From UBA7672 sp036733305 (lineage in GTDB: Bacteria > Pseudomonadota > Alphaproteobacteria > Caulobacterales > Hyphomonadaceae), in contig DAINAT010000005.1 in the NCBI GenBank assembly GCA_036733305.1, positions 1 through 64,000 on the forward strand: a stretch of 64,000 bases of DNA, given 5' to 3'. A model generated the notes under the pieces. The model did not search any database. It was not told where the DNA came from and worked only from the letters and a program-made list of their open reading frames with translations. The position numbers and the translations under genes were made by a program. Of the stretch, positions 49,660-57,202 are shown piece after piece. Within the stretch, counting starts at the first letter, position 1. Each line of letters begins with the position of its first letter.

Positions 49660-51810
49660 ATGCTCCGTTCGCTCACCCTCGCCGTCTCCGCCATTGCGCT
49701 GGCCGCCTGCGCCACCGCCCCAACCGGCTTCGCCCCCGGCGCCCCCTTCGACGCAACAACAGCCCGCACCATCGCCAGCCACTACGACGCCCGCGTCATT
49801 CGCGATAAATTCGGCGTCCCCCACATCTACGGCAAGCGCAACGCAGACGTCGCCTACGGCCTCGCCTACGCCCACGCCGAAGACGACTGGAAGACCATCG
49901 AGGAAGTCATCCGCTCCAGCCGCGGCACGCTCTCCGAGATCGTCGGCGAAGCCGGCGCGAAGTCGGACGACATGATCCTCGCCCTCGGCAACACGGATAT
50001 CGTCAACCGCGACTACGACACGAAGACCTCGCCGCAATCGAAAGCCGTGGTCGAAGGCTACGCCGCCGGCCTCAACCTCTGGTGCGCCGAACACGCCGAC
50101 ACCGGTTGCGCCCGCACCATGCCCATCACCGGCCGCGATATCATGGCCGGCTTCGTCAACCGCCCCATGTCCTTCTACGGCTTCGAGGCAGAGATCGACT
50201 CCCTCCTCTCCGGCCGCGCCAACATGGAGATGTCGACCAAGTCGACCCGCGAAGCCTTCATCGACACCACCGACGACATCGAGCTCGGCTCCAACGGTCT
50301 CGCCGTCGCCCCCAGCCGCTCGGCCGATGGCCACACGCGCCTCGCCGCCAACTCGCACCAGCCCTATGAGGGCCGCGTCGCCTGGTATGAAGCCCGCCTC
50401 AAATCCGAAGAAGGCATCGACCTCATCGGCGGCCTCTTCCCCGGCACGCCCATCATCCTCACCGGCGTCGGCCCCAATTTCGGCTGGGCTTCCACCGTCA
50501 ACAAGCCCGACCTGTTCGACACGTTCAAACTCGTCGTTGACGACGAGAAGACCCCCACGAAATACCGCATGGACGGCGCGTGGAAAAACCTTGAGCGCAA
50601 GCAGATCAAGTACAACGTGCTGAAGAACGGCGCGCTCGTCCCCGTTGAACGCACAGCCCTCGCCTCCGAACACGGCCCCGTCTACATCACCGACAAAGGC
50701 GTCTTCGCCCTCTCCTACGTCGGCAAGGGCGACTTCAAACACCTCGACCAGTACCTCGCCATCAACATGGCAAAGTCCGTAGACGACTGGCGCGCCGCCC
50801 AGATCAAGTACAACGCCATCCCATCGGTGAACTACATCGTCGGCGATTCCAAAGGCGGCATCGCCTATTTCTGGAACGCCCACATGCCCAAGCGCGTCCC
50901 CGGCTGGGATCGCACCAAGGTCCTCCCCGGCGACATTTCCGAAACGCTGTGGAAAGGCTTTGAATCGCCCACCACGCTCCCCTCCGTCATCCGTCCCAAG
51001 TCCGGCTACATCGTCAACGCCAACAACTCGCCGCTCCTGCCCTCCGGCCCCGAAGACAATCCGAAAGCGGAAAACTATCCGAAGGACTACGGCCTCGATA
51101 CGCTGGTTACCAATCGCGGCCTGCGTGCGCAGGAACTCTTCGGCGCCGACACCTCGATCACGCGCGAGGAATTCTTCGCCTACAAGATGGATGATCGCTA
51201 CGCCGCCGGCAGCAACGTCCGGAAGATGCAGGCCGACCTCAAGAACGTAGACCCCGGCGCTGACGAGGATCTGAAAGCCGCCCTCGCCATCGTCGCTGCC
51301 TGGGATGGCCGCGCCGACATGGAAAACCGCAACGCCGCCCTCACCATCTTCACCGGCCAGGCCGCCATGGGCAGCCAGATCCACGACACCTACAACCGTG
51401 AGAAAGCGCTCACCGCTCTCAAAGCCACCGCCGCCCTGCTGAAAGCCTCCCTCGGCCGCATCGACCCGAAATGGAGCGAAGTCAGCCGCGTCGCCCGCGG
51501 CGGCCAGTCATGGCCCACGAACGGCGGCCCCGACACTCTCCGCGCCGTCTACGTCGCGGGCGACCTGATGAAAGACAAATTCCGCTCCGGCCGCGCCGGC
51601 GACACCTACGTCGCCATCGCCGACTGGGCCCCCGATGGCACGTACAAGATCGACACCATCCACCAATACGGCTCAGCAACGATCGACGCGAAGTCCCCGC
51701 ACTACGCCGATCAAGCGCCGATCTTCGCCGCCGAAAAATGGAAACAACCGCCGATGACGCTTGAAGCCGTGGTGGCGGAAGCAACACGCGACTATCACCC
51801 CGGCAAATAG
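49660..51810 (+). CDS. Penicillin/acyl-homoserine-lactone acylase family lipoprotein
   Basis: The 716-residue precursor has a lipobox (TLAVSAIALAAC). The Ntn-hydrolase plan is clear: an alpha-chain with RDKFGVPHIYGKRNADVAYG and LAYAHAEDDW, a spacer, then the autocatalytic serine Ser211 in ELGSNGLAVAPSRSADG that would become the beta-chain N-terminus. Later blocks are GGLFPGTPIILTGVGPNFGW and NANNSPLLPSG. Family members cleave penicillins, aculeacin or N-acyl-homoserine lactones, and many act in quorum quenching. The substrate is not decided by sequence here. It follows the TonB receptor gene and could be a functional partner. Confidence 0.87.
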   Translation: MLRSLTLAVSAIALAACATAPTGFAPGAPFDATTARTIASHYDARVIRDKFGVPHIYGKRNADVAYGLAYAHAEDDWKTIEEVIRSSRGTLSEIVGEAGAKSDDMILALGNTDIVNRDYDTKTSPQSKAVVEGYAAGLNLWCAEHADTGCARTMPITGRDIMAGFVNRPMSFYGFEAEIDSLLSGRANMEMSTKSTREAFIDTTDDIELGSNGLAVAPSRSADGHTRLAANSHQPYEGRVAWYEARLKSEEGIDLIGGLFPGTPIILTGVGPNFGWASTVNKPDLFDTFKLVVDDEKTPTKYRMDGAWKNLERKQIKYNVLKNGALVPVERTALASEHGPVYITDKGVFALSYVGKGDFKHLDQYLAINMAKSVDDWRAAQIKYNAIPSVNYIVGDSKGGIAYFWNAHMPKRVPGWDRTKVLPGDISETLWKGFESPTTLPSVIRPKSGYIVNANNSPLLPSGPEDNPKAENYPKDYGLDTLVTNRGLRAQELFGADTSITREEFFAYKMDDRYAAGSNVRKMQADLKNVDPGADEDLKAALAIVAAWDGRADMENRNAALTIFTGQAAMGSQIHDTYNREKALTALKATAALLKASLGRIDPKWSEVSRVARGGQSWPTNGGPDTLRAVYVAGDLMKDKFRSGRAGDTYVAIADWAPDGTYKIDTIHQYGSATIDAKSPHYADQAPIFAAEKWKQPPMTLEAVVAEATRDYHPGK

Positions 51811-51946
51811 CTGGCGCTGGCGGGACCCTAACGGCATCCCGCCAAACCCGCTCCATTTAGCCGCATTGGTCTGTGCGCGCGCGGCCCCATTTCTAATGTA
51901 TCGATCTTATTCCGCAGCAGGTTCAACTCTTTGCGGGGGACAGAAG

Positions 51947-52366
51947 ATGCACGCACCACACGGCGGCCTCTGGATATTCTACTTCTGGCGCGTCCTCCTG
52001 CATGGCTTGGCCTTTGCCGCCATCGGCCCCGCGATCGGCTTGATCTTCTCGCCGGGCGTTATCCTTTTTCCCCTCACGATTTTCTGGGCCTATTACGTCA
52101 GCGCAGTGTCCGCCTTCGTAGCTGGCTGCTGCATCGGCGTCGCAAGCTCCTATCTCAGGAAACCGGACGCACTCTACCTCACCGCCGCTGTCGTCGGCGC
52201 GATCTGCGGCGCTCTGCCGGTCGTCATGTTTGGGGGCGTGTTTGCCCACGCAGGCATGGCGATCATGTACGCCTTCTCGGGCGCAGCGGCGGCTGTTGTC
52301 TGCACCTACCAGTTCAGGCGCATGCGACTGCATCCGGACAACCCGCGCTGGCAGGCTGACCGCTAG
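51947..52366 (+). CDS. Small integral membrane protein, function unknown
   Basis: The ATG with GCGGGGGA upstream gives 139 residues. Four hydrophobic segments are visible near residues 8-28, 32-55, 68-92 and 97-118, with short loops and a basic C-terminus (RRMRLHPDNPRWQADR). Residues include several Cys and Gly in the helices (VAGCCIGVASSYL). No family was recognised. It stands alone between the acylase gene and the convergent phaR. Confidence 0.65.
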   Translation: MHAPHGGLWIFYFWRVLLHGLAFAAIGPAIGLIFSPGVILFPLTIFWAYYVSAVSAFVAGCCIGVASSYLRKPDALYLTAAVVGAICGALPVVMFGGVFAHAGMAIMYAFSGAAAAVVCTYQFRRMRLHPDNPRWQADR

Positions 52367-52376
52367 CTAGCCCGCG

Positions 52377-53009
52377 CTACTTCTTCCCGACTTTCTTCTC
52401 AAGCTCTTCAAGGCGTGCACGCAGCGCCTTCAGCTCGGCAGCCTCGCCACCACCACCAGCAGCAGCCGGCTCTTCAGCCTTCTTCGTCGGCGCAGCGGCA
52501 GCAGCCGGCGCCGCTTGCGGCATTCCGGGCATGCCCGGCATCGCGCCCGTCCAGAAGCCGGCGAGCCGTTTCTGATACTCGCGCTGCATCTCCTGCATCG
52601 CGGCCGGATCGAACACGTTCCACGACTGGCCGCCCATCGCGCCCATGCCCGACATCGCGCCCGTCATCTGGCTCGCCAGCTGTTCCTGCTGCGAGCGAAT
52701 GAACGCCACCGACTGTTCGAACAGCCCGGTCATCATCTCGGACGCCTTCGACTGGTGCAGCCGGATCATGTCCATCATCAGGTCCGCCGACAGCATCGAG
52801 CCCGATGCCTGCCCTTCCTGCTCCATGATGATCTGCAGCAGCACGGCGCGGGTCACATCCTCGCCCGTCTCCGTATCCTCGACGCGCACATTGGCGCCCT
52901 TGCGCACCATCTCCGCCACTTCCGGCAGGCGCACATAGGAGGACGAATTCTTGTTGTAGAGCTTCCTGCTCGGATAGCGGCGCAGCTCGATGGTTTCGTG
53001 TTCGCTCAT
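52377..53009 (-). CDS. phaR: Polyhydroxyalkanoate synthesis repressor PhaR
   Basis: The 210-residue protein has the PhaR N-terminal DNA-binding domain ELRRYPSRKLYNKNSSSYVR (about 7-26), then VAEMVRKGANVRVEDTETGE. A PHB-accumulation regulator region follows (ITMEQ-type block LLQIIMEQEGQASGSMLSAD). The C-terminus has a Met/Gly-rich linker, an Ala-rich stretch and a short coiled coil. PhaR represses phasin genes, binds the polyester surface and is released from DNA when granules form. It lies in the PHA cluster, 17 bases downstream of an alpha/beta hydrolase gene on the same strand. Confidence 0.92.
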   Translation of the reverse strand: MSEHETIELRRYPSRKLYNKNSSSYVRLPEVAEMVRKGANVRVEDTETGEDVTRAVLLQIIMEQEGQASGSMLSADLMMDMIRLHQSKASEMMTGLFEQSVAFIRSQQEQLASQMTGAMSGMGAMGGQSWNVFDPAAMQEMQREYQKRLAGFWTGAMPGMPGMPQAAPAAAAAPTKKAEEPAAAGGGGEAAELKALRARLEELEKKVGKK

Positions 53010-53026
53010 CTTGGTATCTCGGTTGC

Positions 53027-53884
53027 CTATCTGGCCAGCCACTCGCTCACTACACCGTAGAACTCGGCCGGCTGGTCCAGCATTACGTAGTGACGCGCAT
53101 CGTCGATTCGAACCTTCCGGCCCCGCGTCAGACCGGCATAGGACGACGCATAGACCTGGTCGATCCCCAGCTTCGACGCATGCCCGGACCTGTCCCAAGC
53201 ATACACCACATCCACCGGCGCTTCGATCTTCGCCACATCCGCCCGCAGGTCCGTCACCATGACTTCCGCCATGACATCGGCCGTAACATTGCGATCCGAG
53301 GTAATCCCCCAGCGCACCACCCGCTCCACGTCTGCCGGGTCCGCCACCAGCTTCGGCGTGCCCGAGCGCAGCTCATCCTGCAGCTGCGGCTTGGTTTTCG
53401 CGGCATAGCTGCGGCGTGCGTGCTGGGCGATTCCGGCGATCGAACCGGGCGTCGCAAACGGGTTGATCAGCACCGAAAAGAACGCCGGCACGTCCACCAC
53501 CATCAGGCGATCCACAACATCAGCGTGATCGCGGGCCAGAATTAGAGAAACAATTCCACCCATAGAATGGCCCACCACGGCCACCGGCCCGGCCTTCAGC
53601 GAGCGGATATATCCCGCGATCGCATCCGCCATCGGCTTCAGGAAATTCATCGGCTCGCGGAAGCCCGACGGGGCGAGGCCCGAAAAACCGCGCATGTGCA
53701 GCAAATGGCAGCGCACGTTTCCGCCGAGAAATTCCTCCGCGCCGTCCCAGCAATCCGGCGACGCCGCGAGGCCATGGATAAACACCACGTTCGTCCCACG
53801 ACCCTGAATCGATACGTTGAACAGCTCGCCCTCGTACACGGCGGCGTCTTTTTTCAACCAGCGTGAAAGAGAGCCAAGCTGCAT
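53027..53884 (-). CDS. Alpha/beta hydrolase, possibly PHA-related
   Basis: The 285-residue protein has the canonical hydrolase pattern: FIHGLAASPDCWDG (about 32-45, oxyanion His-Gly), nucleophile GHSMGG near residue 105, an Asp in VDVVYAWDRSG and a late catalytic His in DDARHYVMLDQP. Its start is followed by a short amphipathic helix (MQLGSLSRWLKKD). It lies upstream of phaR and divergent from phaC, suggesting a role in polyester handling, but an esterase of other kind is equally possible. There is no signal peptide in the chosen version. Confidence 0.82.
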   Translation of the reverse strand: MQLGSLSRWLKKDAAVYEGELFNVSIQGRGTNVVFIHGLAASPDCWDGAEEFLGGNVRCHLLHMRGFSGLAPSGFREPMNFLKPMADAIAGYIRSLKAGPVAVVGHSMGGIVSLILARDHADVVDRLMVVDVPAFFSVLINPFATPGSIAGIAQHARRSYAAKTKPQLQDELRSGTPKLVADPADVERVVRWGITSDRNVTADVMAEVMVTDLRADVAKIEAPVDVVYAWDRSGHASKLGIDQVYASSYAGLTRGRKVRIDDARHYVMLDQPAEFYGVVSEWLAR

Positions 53885-54114
53885 GTGCGGTGACGTCTCC
53901 GAACTCAACGAGCGACAACACTGTGCAGTTGCAGCAAACTCCAGGCGACCCGTGTACACGCCCTTACAGGATTCATGAAGCCCGCAATTGCCGCAGGGCG
54001 TCAAAAATCGAATTCCGGCCATGGCCGCTAGCTTGGTCGTAACACTCGCGTGGCAGACCTTACGTCAGGGGAAAAATCCTTCGCTATCTGGCGTTTGACC
54101 CGCCGCGGGCGGAT

Positions 54115-54134
54115 GTTACCTTTATTCAAGTAAC
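54115..54134. promoter_or_regulatory. Inverted repeat upstream of phaC (possible operator)
   Basis: GTTAC (54115-54119) and GTAAC (54130-54134) form a small dyad around CTTTATTCAA about 20 bases before the phaC start, in the divergent gap between phaC and the hydrolase/phaR unit. It could be a regulator site; it does not match a known PhaR site, so its role is open. Confidence 0.3.
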
Positions 54135-54152
54135 CAGTTTCCGGGCGCATCT

Positions 54153-55943
54153 ATGACCGACGGTATGAGTTCACTCGGAGCCTTCGAACTCGGTCAGAAT
54201 TTCCAGCGCATAAATTTCCTCCTGCAGCGACTCTTCCTCGCCCTCTCCCGCCGCGAGATTCGCAATCCGGGCGTCGAGGGTCCGGGCCAGCCCTTCTTCC
54301 TGCGCGCCGCCATGGGTCACGCCCAGGGCTGGATGACCAACCCGATGAAGGCGTTCAACACCCACATCTCGTTCTGGCAGAACACCACCGCCCTCTACGC
54401 CGAACTCACGCAGGCCATGCTCTCGGGCAACGCCATGATGGCCAAGGCGAAGGCCGCCGAAGACGGTCCGGCCGACGCCCGCTTCAACGATGCCGAATGG
54501 GACAAGCACCCGTTCTTCTACTACCTGCGCCGCCAGTACCAGATCATGTCGGCCTATCTCGAAAGCCTCGCAGACGGCGCCTCCACGGGCGAGGACGAGA
54601 AGCACACCGAACAGATCCACTTCTTCACCCACCAGCTCGTCGATCTCTTCTCCCCCTCGAACTTCCTCGCCTCCAACCCGGTCGCGCTGAAGAAAGCGGT
54701 CGAGACCAATGGCCGCTCGCTGGTCGAGGGCCTCGAAAATCTGGTGAAGGATCTCGAACGCTCCGGCGGCGATCTCCTCGTCACGCTCTCCGATCCCGAA
54801 GCCTTCAAGGTCGGCGACACGCTCGCCACCGCCAAGGGCCACGTCGTCCACGAGACCCCGCTGTTCCAGCTGGTGCGCTACGAGCCGGTGACCGAGAAAG
54901 TCTACGCGCGCCCGCTCCTGCTGATCCCGCCCTGGATCAACAAGTTCTACATCCTCGACCTGCAACCGAAATCCTCGCTGGTGAAATGGCTCACCGAGCA
55001 GGGTTACGCCGTCTACATCGTCAGTTGGAAAAACCCGCGCGAGGAACTGCGCGACTACGGCATGGACTCATACGTCACCGAGGGCGTCCTGCCCGCCATG
55101 CAAAAGGTCGACGAGCTGCACGGCAAGGATGGCATCAACGTTGTCGGCTACTGCATCGGCGGCACCACCCTCGCCCTCACGCAAGCCTTGCTCGGCAAGA
55201 CCAAGGGCGAGAACCCCGCCAAGTCCTGCACCTTCTTCACCGCGCTGACAGACTTCGAAGACCCCGGCCCGATGAAGTCCTTCATCGACGAGACCTTTAT
55301 CTCCGGCATCATGATCGAGGCCCAGCGCAAGGGCTATCTCGACCAGCGCATCATGGCCCGCACCTTCAGCTTCCTGCGCCCTAACGACCTCGTCTACGGT
55401 CCTGCCGTGAAGGCCTACCTGCTCGGCGAACAGCGTCCGAAATTCGACCTGCTGTTCTGGAACGAGGACTCCACCCGCCTGCCAGAGCGCATGGCCCGCG
55501 AATACCTGACCCTGCTCTATCGCGACAACCAGTTTGCAACCGGCGGCTTCGAGATCGACGGCAAGTCCGTCTCGCTCGATGACATCAAGATCCCGCACTA
55601 CGTGGTCGCCTGCGAGAAGGACCACATCGCCCCGTGGGACGCCTCCTTCAAAGGCCTCGCGCGCGCCAAGGGCGATGGCCGCTTCGTCCTCGCCCAATCC
55701 GGCCACATCGCCGGCATCGTGAACCACCCGGACAAGAAGAAGTACGGCTACTGGGTCAGCGACGACACCCCGACAGACCTGGCCGCCTGGCGCGCCGCCT
55801 CGGCGCCCCACGAAGGCTCCTGGTGGCCCGACTGGTCCGAATGGCTCGCCAAGCGCTCCGGCAAGAAAATCACCGCCGAAGAAAGCTTCCCGAAGAGCAC
55901 CCCGCGCCTCGAACCAGCGCCCGGCCGCTACGTCGCGGAATAA
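54153..55943 (+). CDS. phaC: Class I poly(3-hydroxyalkanoate) synthase
   Basis: The 596-residue protein carries the synthase lipase-like box GYCIGG with Cys334, and the other triad members Asp490 (EKDHIAPWD) and His518 (QSGHIAGIVNHP). Residues about 60-260 form the typical N-terminal domain (NTHISFWQNTTALYAELTQ). It polymerises hydroxyacyl-CoA on granules. The first 53 residues are unusual: they look unlike other PhaC and overlap a coding-like stretch on the other strand, so an internal start such as the ATG at 54312 is possible. It is divergent from the hydrolase/phaR unit. Confidence 0.93.
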   Translation: MTDGMSSLGAFELGQNFQRINFLLQRLFLALSRREIRNPGVEGPGQPFFLRAAMGHAQGWMTNPMKAFNTHISFWQNTTALYAELTQAMLSGNAMMAKAKAAEDGPADARFNDAEWDKHPFFYYLRRQYQIMSAYLESLADGASTGEDEKHTEQIHFFTHQLVDLFSPSNFLASNPVALKKAVETNGRSLVEGLENLVKDLERSGGDLLVTLSDPEAFKVGDTLATAKGHVVHETPLFQLVRYEPVTEKVYARPLLLIPPWINKFYILDLQPKSSLVKWLTEQGYAVYIVSWKNPREELRDYGMDSYVTEGVLPAMQKVDELHGKDGINVVGYCIGGTTLALTQALLGKTKGENPAKSCTFFTALTDFEDPGPMKSFIDETFISGIMIEAQRKGYLDQRIMARTFSFLRPNDLVYGPAVKAYLLGEQRPKFDLLFWNEDSTRLPERMAREYLTLLYRDNQFATGGFEIDGKSVSLDDIKIPHYVVACEKDHIAPWDASFKGLARAKGDGRFVLAQSGHIAGIVNHPDKKKYGYWVSDDTPTDLAAWRAASAPHEGSWWPDWSEWLAKRSGKKITAEESFPKSTPRLEPAPGRYVAE

Positions 55944-55945
55944 CT

Positions 55946-55969
55946 CGTAGGGTGCATCAACGATGCACC
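55946..55969. repeat. Small palindrome, family C copy 1
   Basis: GGTGCATC and GATGCACC flank AAC just after the phaC stop codon, preceded by CGTAG. It is a short version of the larger 25-base-arm repeat at 56043-56105. It could end or stabilise the phaC transcript. Confidence 0.6.
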
Positions 55970-55999
55970 ACACCCCAACCACCAATGCACATTCTTTGT

Positions 56000-56032
56000 C
56001 CCGCTCCTCCCGGCGAAAGCCGGGACCCAGAG
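56000..56032. repeat. Family B half-unit
   Basis: TCCCGGCGAAAGCCGGGA at 56008-56025, followed by CCCAGAG, is one half of the paired element at 36641-36728. It shows that the element is dispersed in this genome. Confidence 0.7.
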
Positions 56033-56042
56033 CCACCCCCAC

Positions 56043-56105
56043 CGCGTAGGGTGCATCTTGATGCACCGGAGTTCGGTCGCGGTGCATCAAGATGCACCCT
56101 ACGCG
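56043..56105. repeat. Perfect 25-bp inverted repeat, family C copy 2
   Basis: The arms 56043-56067 and 56081-56105 are exact reverse complements over 25 bases with a 13-base loop. Each arm contains its own inner palindrome (GGTGCATC/GATGCACC), so the DNA can fold as one long hairpin or two small ones. It lies between phaC and the phasin gene. Confidence 0.85.
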
Positions 56106-56359
56106 GCGCTCGCTGCGCCACATGTTTGAAATCCGCGCTCGATTGCCCATTGCCGACTGCCCGGCACGCAGCACCCCCAAAAAACCCAACCCGACCAACC
56201 CCCGCCCCGACCATTCCCTAACGCAAACCTAAATTTCCCTTCGCACTCGCGGAATCTTTTTCGCGCTTGCGGCAATTTTAACCTTGCGTTTGCCGCGGCG
56301 CGGCATTAGATGCTCCCTACAGAATACGAACCAACAGACCTGACCTCTTGGAGCCCCTC

Positions 56360-56791
56360 ATGAACCCGATGACCGACATGTTCGACTTCTCGAAGTCGTT
56401 CGAACAATTCTCGAAATTCCAGCCGAACTTCGACGCTGCCGCCACCCCGCTCAAAGCCTTCAACGACATGGCTGCGAAATACCGCGCCGTGGCGATCCAG
56501 GCCATGAACAAGAACGTTGAGCTGACGACCGCCTGGATGCAGGACGCCGCCAAGGACGCGACGGCTCTGATGACGGCTGAAGCCCAACCGACCGCCTACG
56601 CGAAAAAAGCCGGCGAAGTTGCCCAGGCTGCGATGCAGGACATCCCGGCCCGCTTCATGGCCTACGCTGAAGTCGCCAAGAAAGCCCAGACCGAACTGTT
56701 CGACAGCGCCGTCGCCCTGACGCCGAAAGCCGTCGAAGAAGTTGCTGAGCGTACCAAAACGGTCGCCAAATCCGCCAAGAAAGCTGCCTAA
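56360..56791 (+). CDS. phaP: Phasin family protein
   Basis: The 143-residue protein starts at an ATG with GGAG upstream. It has a phenylalanine-rich amphipathic N-terminus (FDFSKSFEQFSKFQPNFDA), then long amphipathic helices with YRAVAIQAMNKNVELTTAWM and a lysine-alanine C-terminus (KTVAKSAKKAA). This matches phasins that coat polyester granules and are repressed by PhaR. Its upstream region has a plausible TTGCGT-N16-TTAGAT promoter near 56293-56315. It is followed by a GC-rich terminator. Confidence 0.9.
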   Translation: MNPMTDMFDFSKSFEQFSKFQPNFDAAATPLKAFNDMAAKYRAVAIQAMNKNVELTTAWMQDAAKDATALMTAEAQPTAYAKKAGEVAQAAMQDIPARFMAYAEVAKKAQTELFDSAVALTPKAVEEVAERTKTVAKSAKKAA

Positions 56792-56821
56792 GCTTTTTCG
56801 AGCGGGCGATGACCCAACAAA

Positions 56822-56866
56822 GGGGCGCGTCGAGGTCTACCCAGGTCTCCGCGCCCCGCGTCTTTT
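56822..56866 (+). terminator. Terminator of the phasin gene
   Basis: GGGGCGCG (56822-56829) pairs perfectly with CGCGCCCC (56850-56857), with a 20-base loop and a following GCGTCTTTT. It lies 30 bases after the phasin stop and fits an intrinsic terminator. Confidence 0.7.
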
Positions 56867-56869
56867 CGA

Positions 56870-57048
56870 CTCACCTGCTTAGCGTTTTCCCCGGAAATCG
56901 ATGAGTTGGCCCCACACTTGCTGCAAGTCATGCAGCCGGGCCCTCGCCAGAGAAACCGGCGTGTGAGTTAGTGGCGTTCTGTAGAGTTAGTTGAGTAGAG
57001 TTCAGTAGAGTATCGGAAAGGCCCGCTTCGTTCGAAGCGGGTCTTTTT
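56870..57048 (+). ncRNA. Possible small RNA between phaP and the zinc receptor
   Basis: This non-coding stretch begins after the phasin terminator and ends in its own strong terminator. It holds a TTGCTGCAAG/CATGCAG hairpin region near 56920-56935, and three GTAGAGT copies at 56981, 56995 and 57005. A separate terminator with no gene in front suggests a small RNA or a long phasin 3' tail. No promoter was identified. Confidence 0.3.
57020..57048 (+). terminator. Strong intrinsic terminator without a recognised gene upstream
   Basis: GGCCCGCTTCG and CGAAGCGGGTC pair over about ten bases (one G-U), with the sequence continuing TTTTTG. It is a textbook Rho-independent terminator on the plus strand, 230 bases beyond the phasin stop. 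Confidence 0.8.
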
Positions 57049-57074
57049 GCATTCAGGGTTAACGCCCCCATCCT

Positions 57075-57190
57075 TGGAGACGCCCTTCGAGACGGCCTTC
57101 GGCCTCCTCAGGATGAGGGCTGAAATGCCGGCGGTTGAGTAGCCCTCATCTTGAGGGGCCGCGTAGCGGCGTCTCGAAGGATGAGAGCGT
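57075..57190. repeat. Long palindromic intergenic repeat, family A copy 2
   Basis: CGCCCTTCGAGACGGCC...CTCCTCAGGATGAGGGCT on the left pairs with AGCCCTCATCTTGAGGGG...GCGTCTCGAAGGATGAG on the right. It is the same layout as at 10129-10252 with several differences, so the copies are old or independently drifting. It lies right after the stop of the zinc receptor gene and could serve as its terminator. Confidence 0.8.
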
Positions 57191-57202
57191 ACTCATAAAC
57201 CC

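Noticed and set aside
49627..51384. 585-residue minus-strand frame antisense to the acylase
   Set aside because: Repetitive Gly/Val/Asp composition with no motif; the plus-strand gene has a lipobox and the autocatalytic serine.
56870..57020. Possible tRNA before the terminator at 57020
   Set aside because: No acceptor-stem pairing, no anticodon arm and no TTCGA-type T-loop could be fitted.
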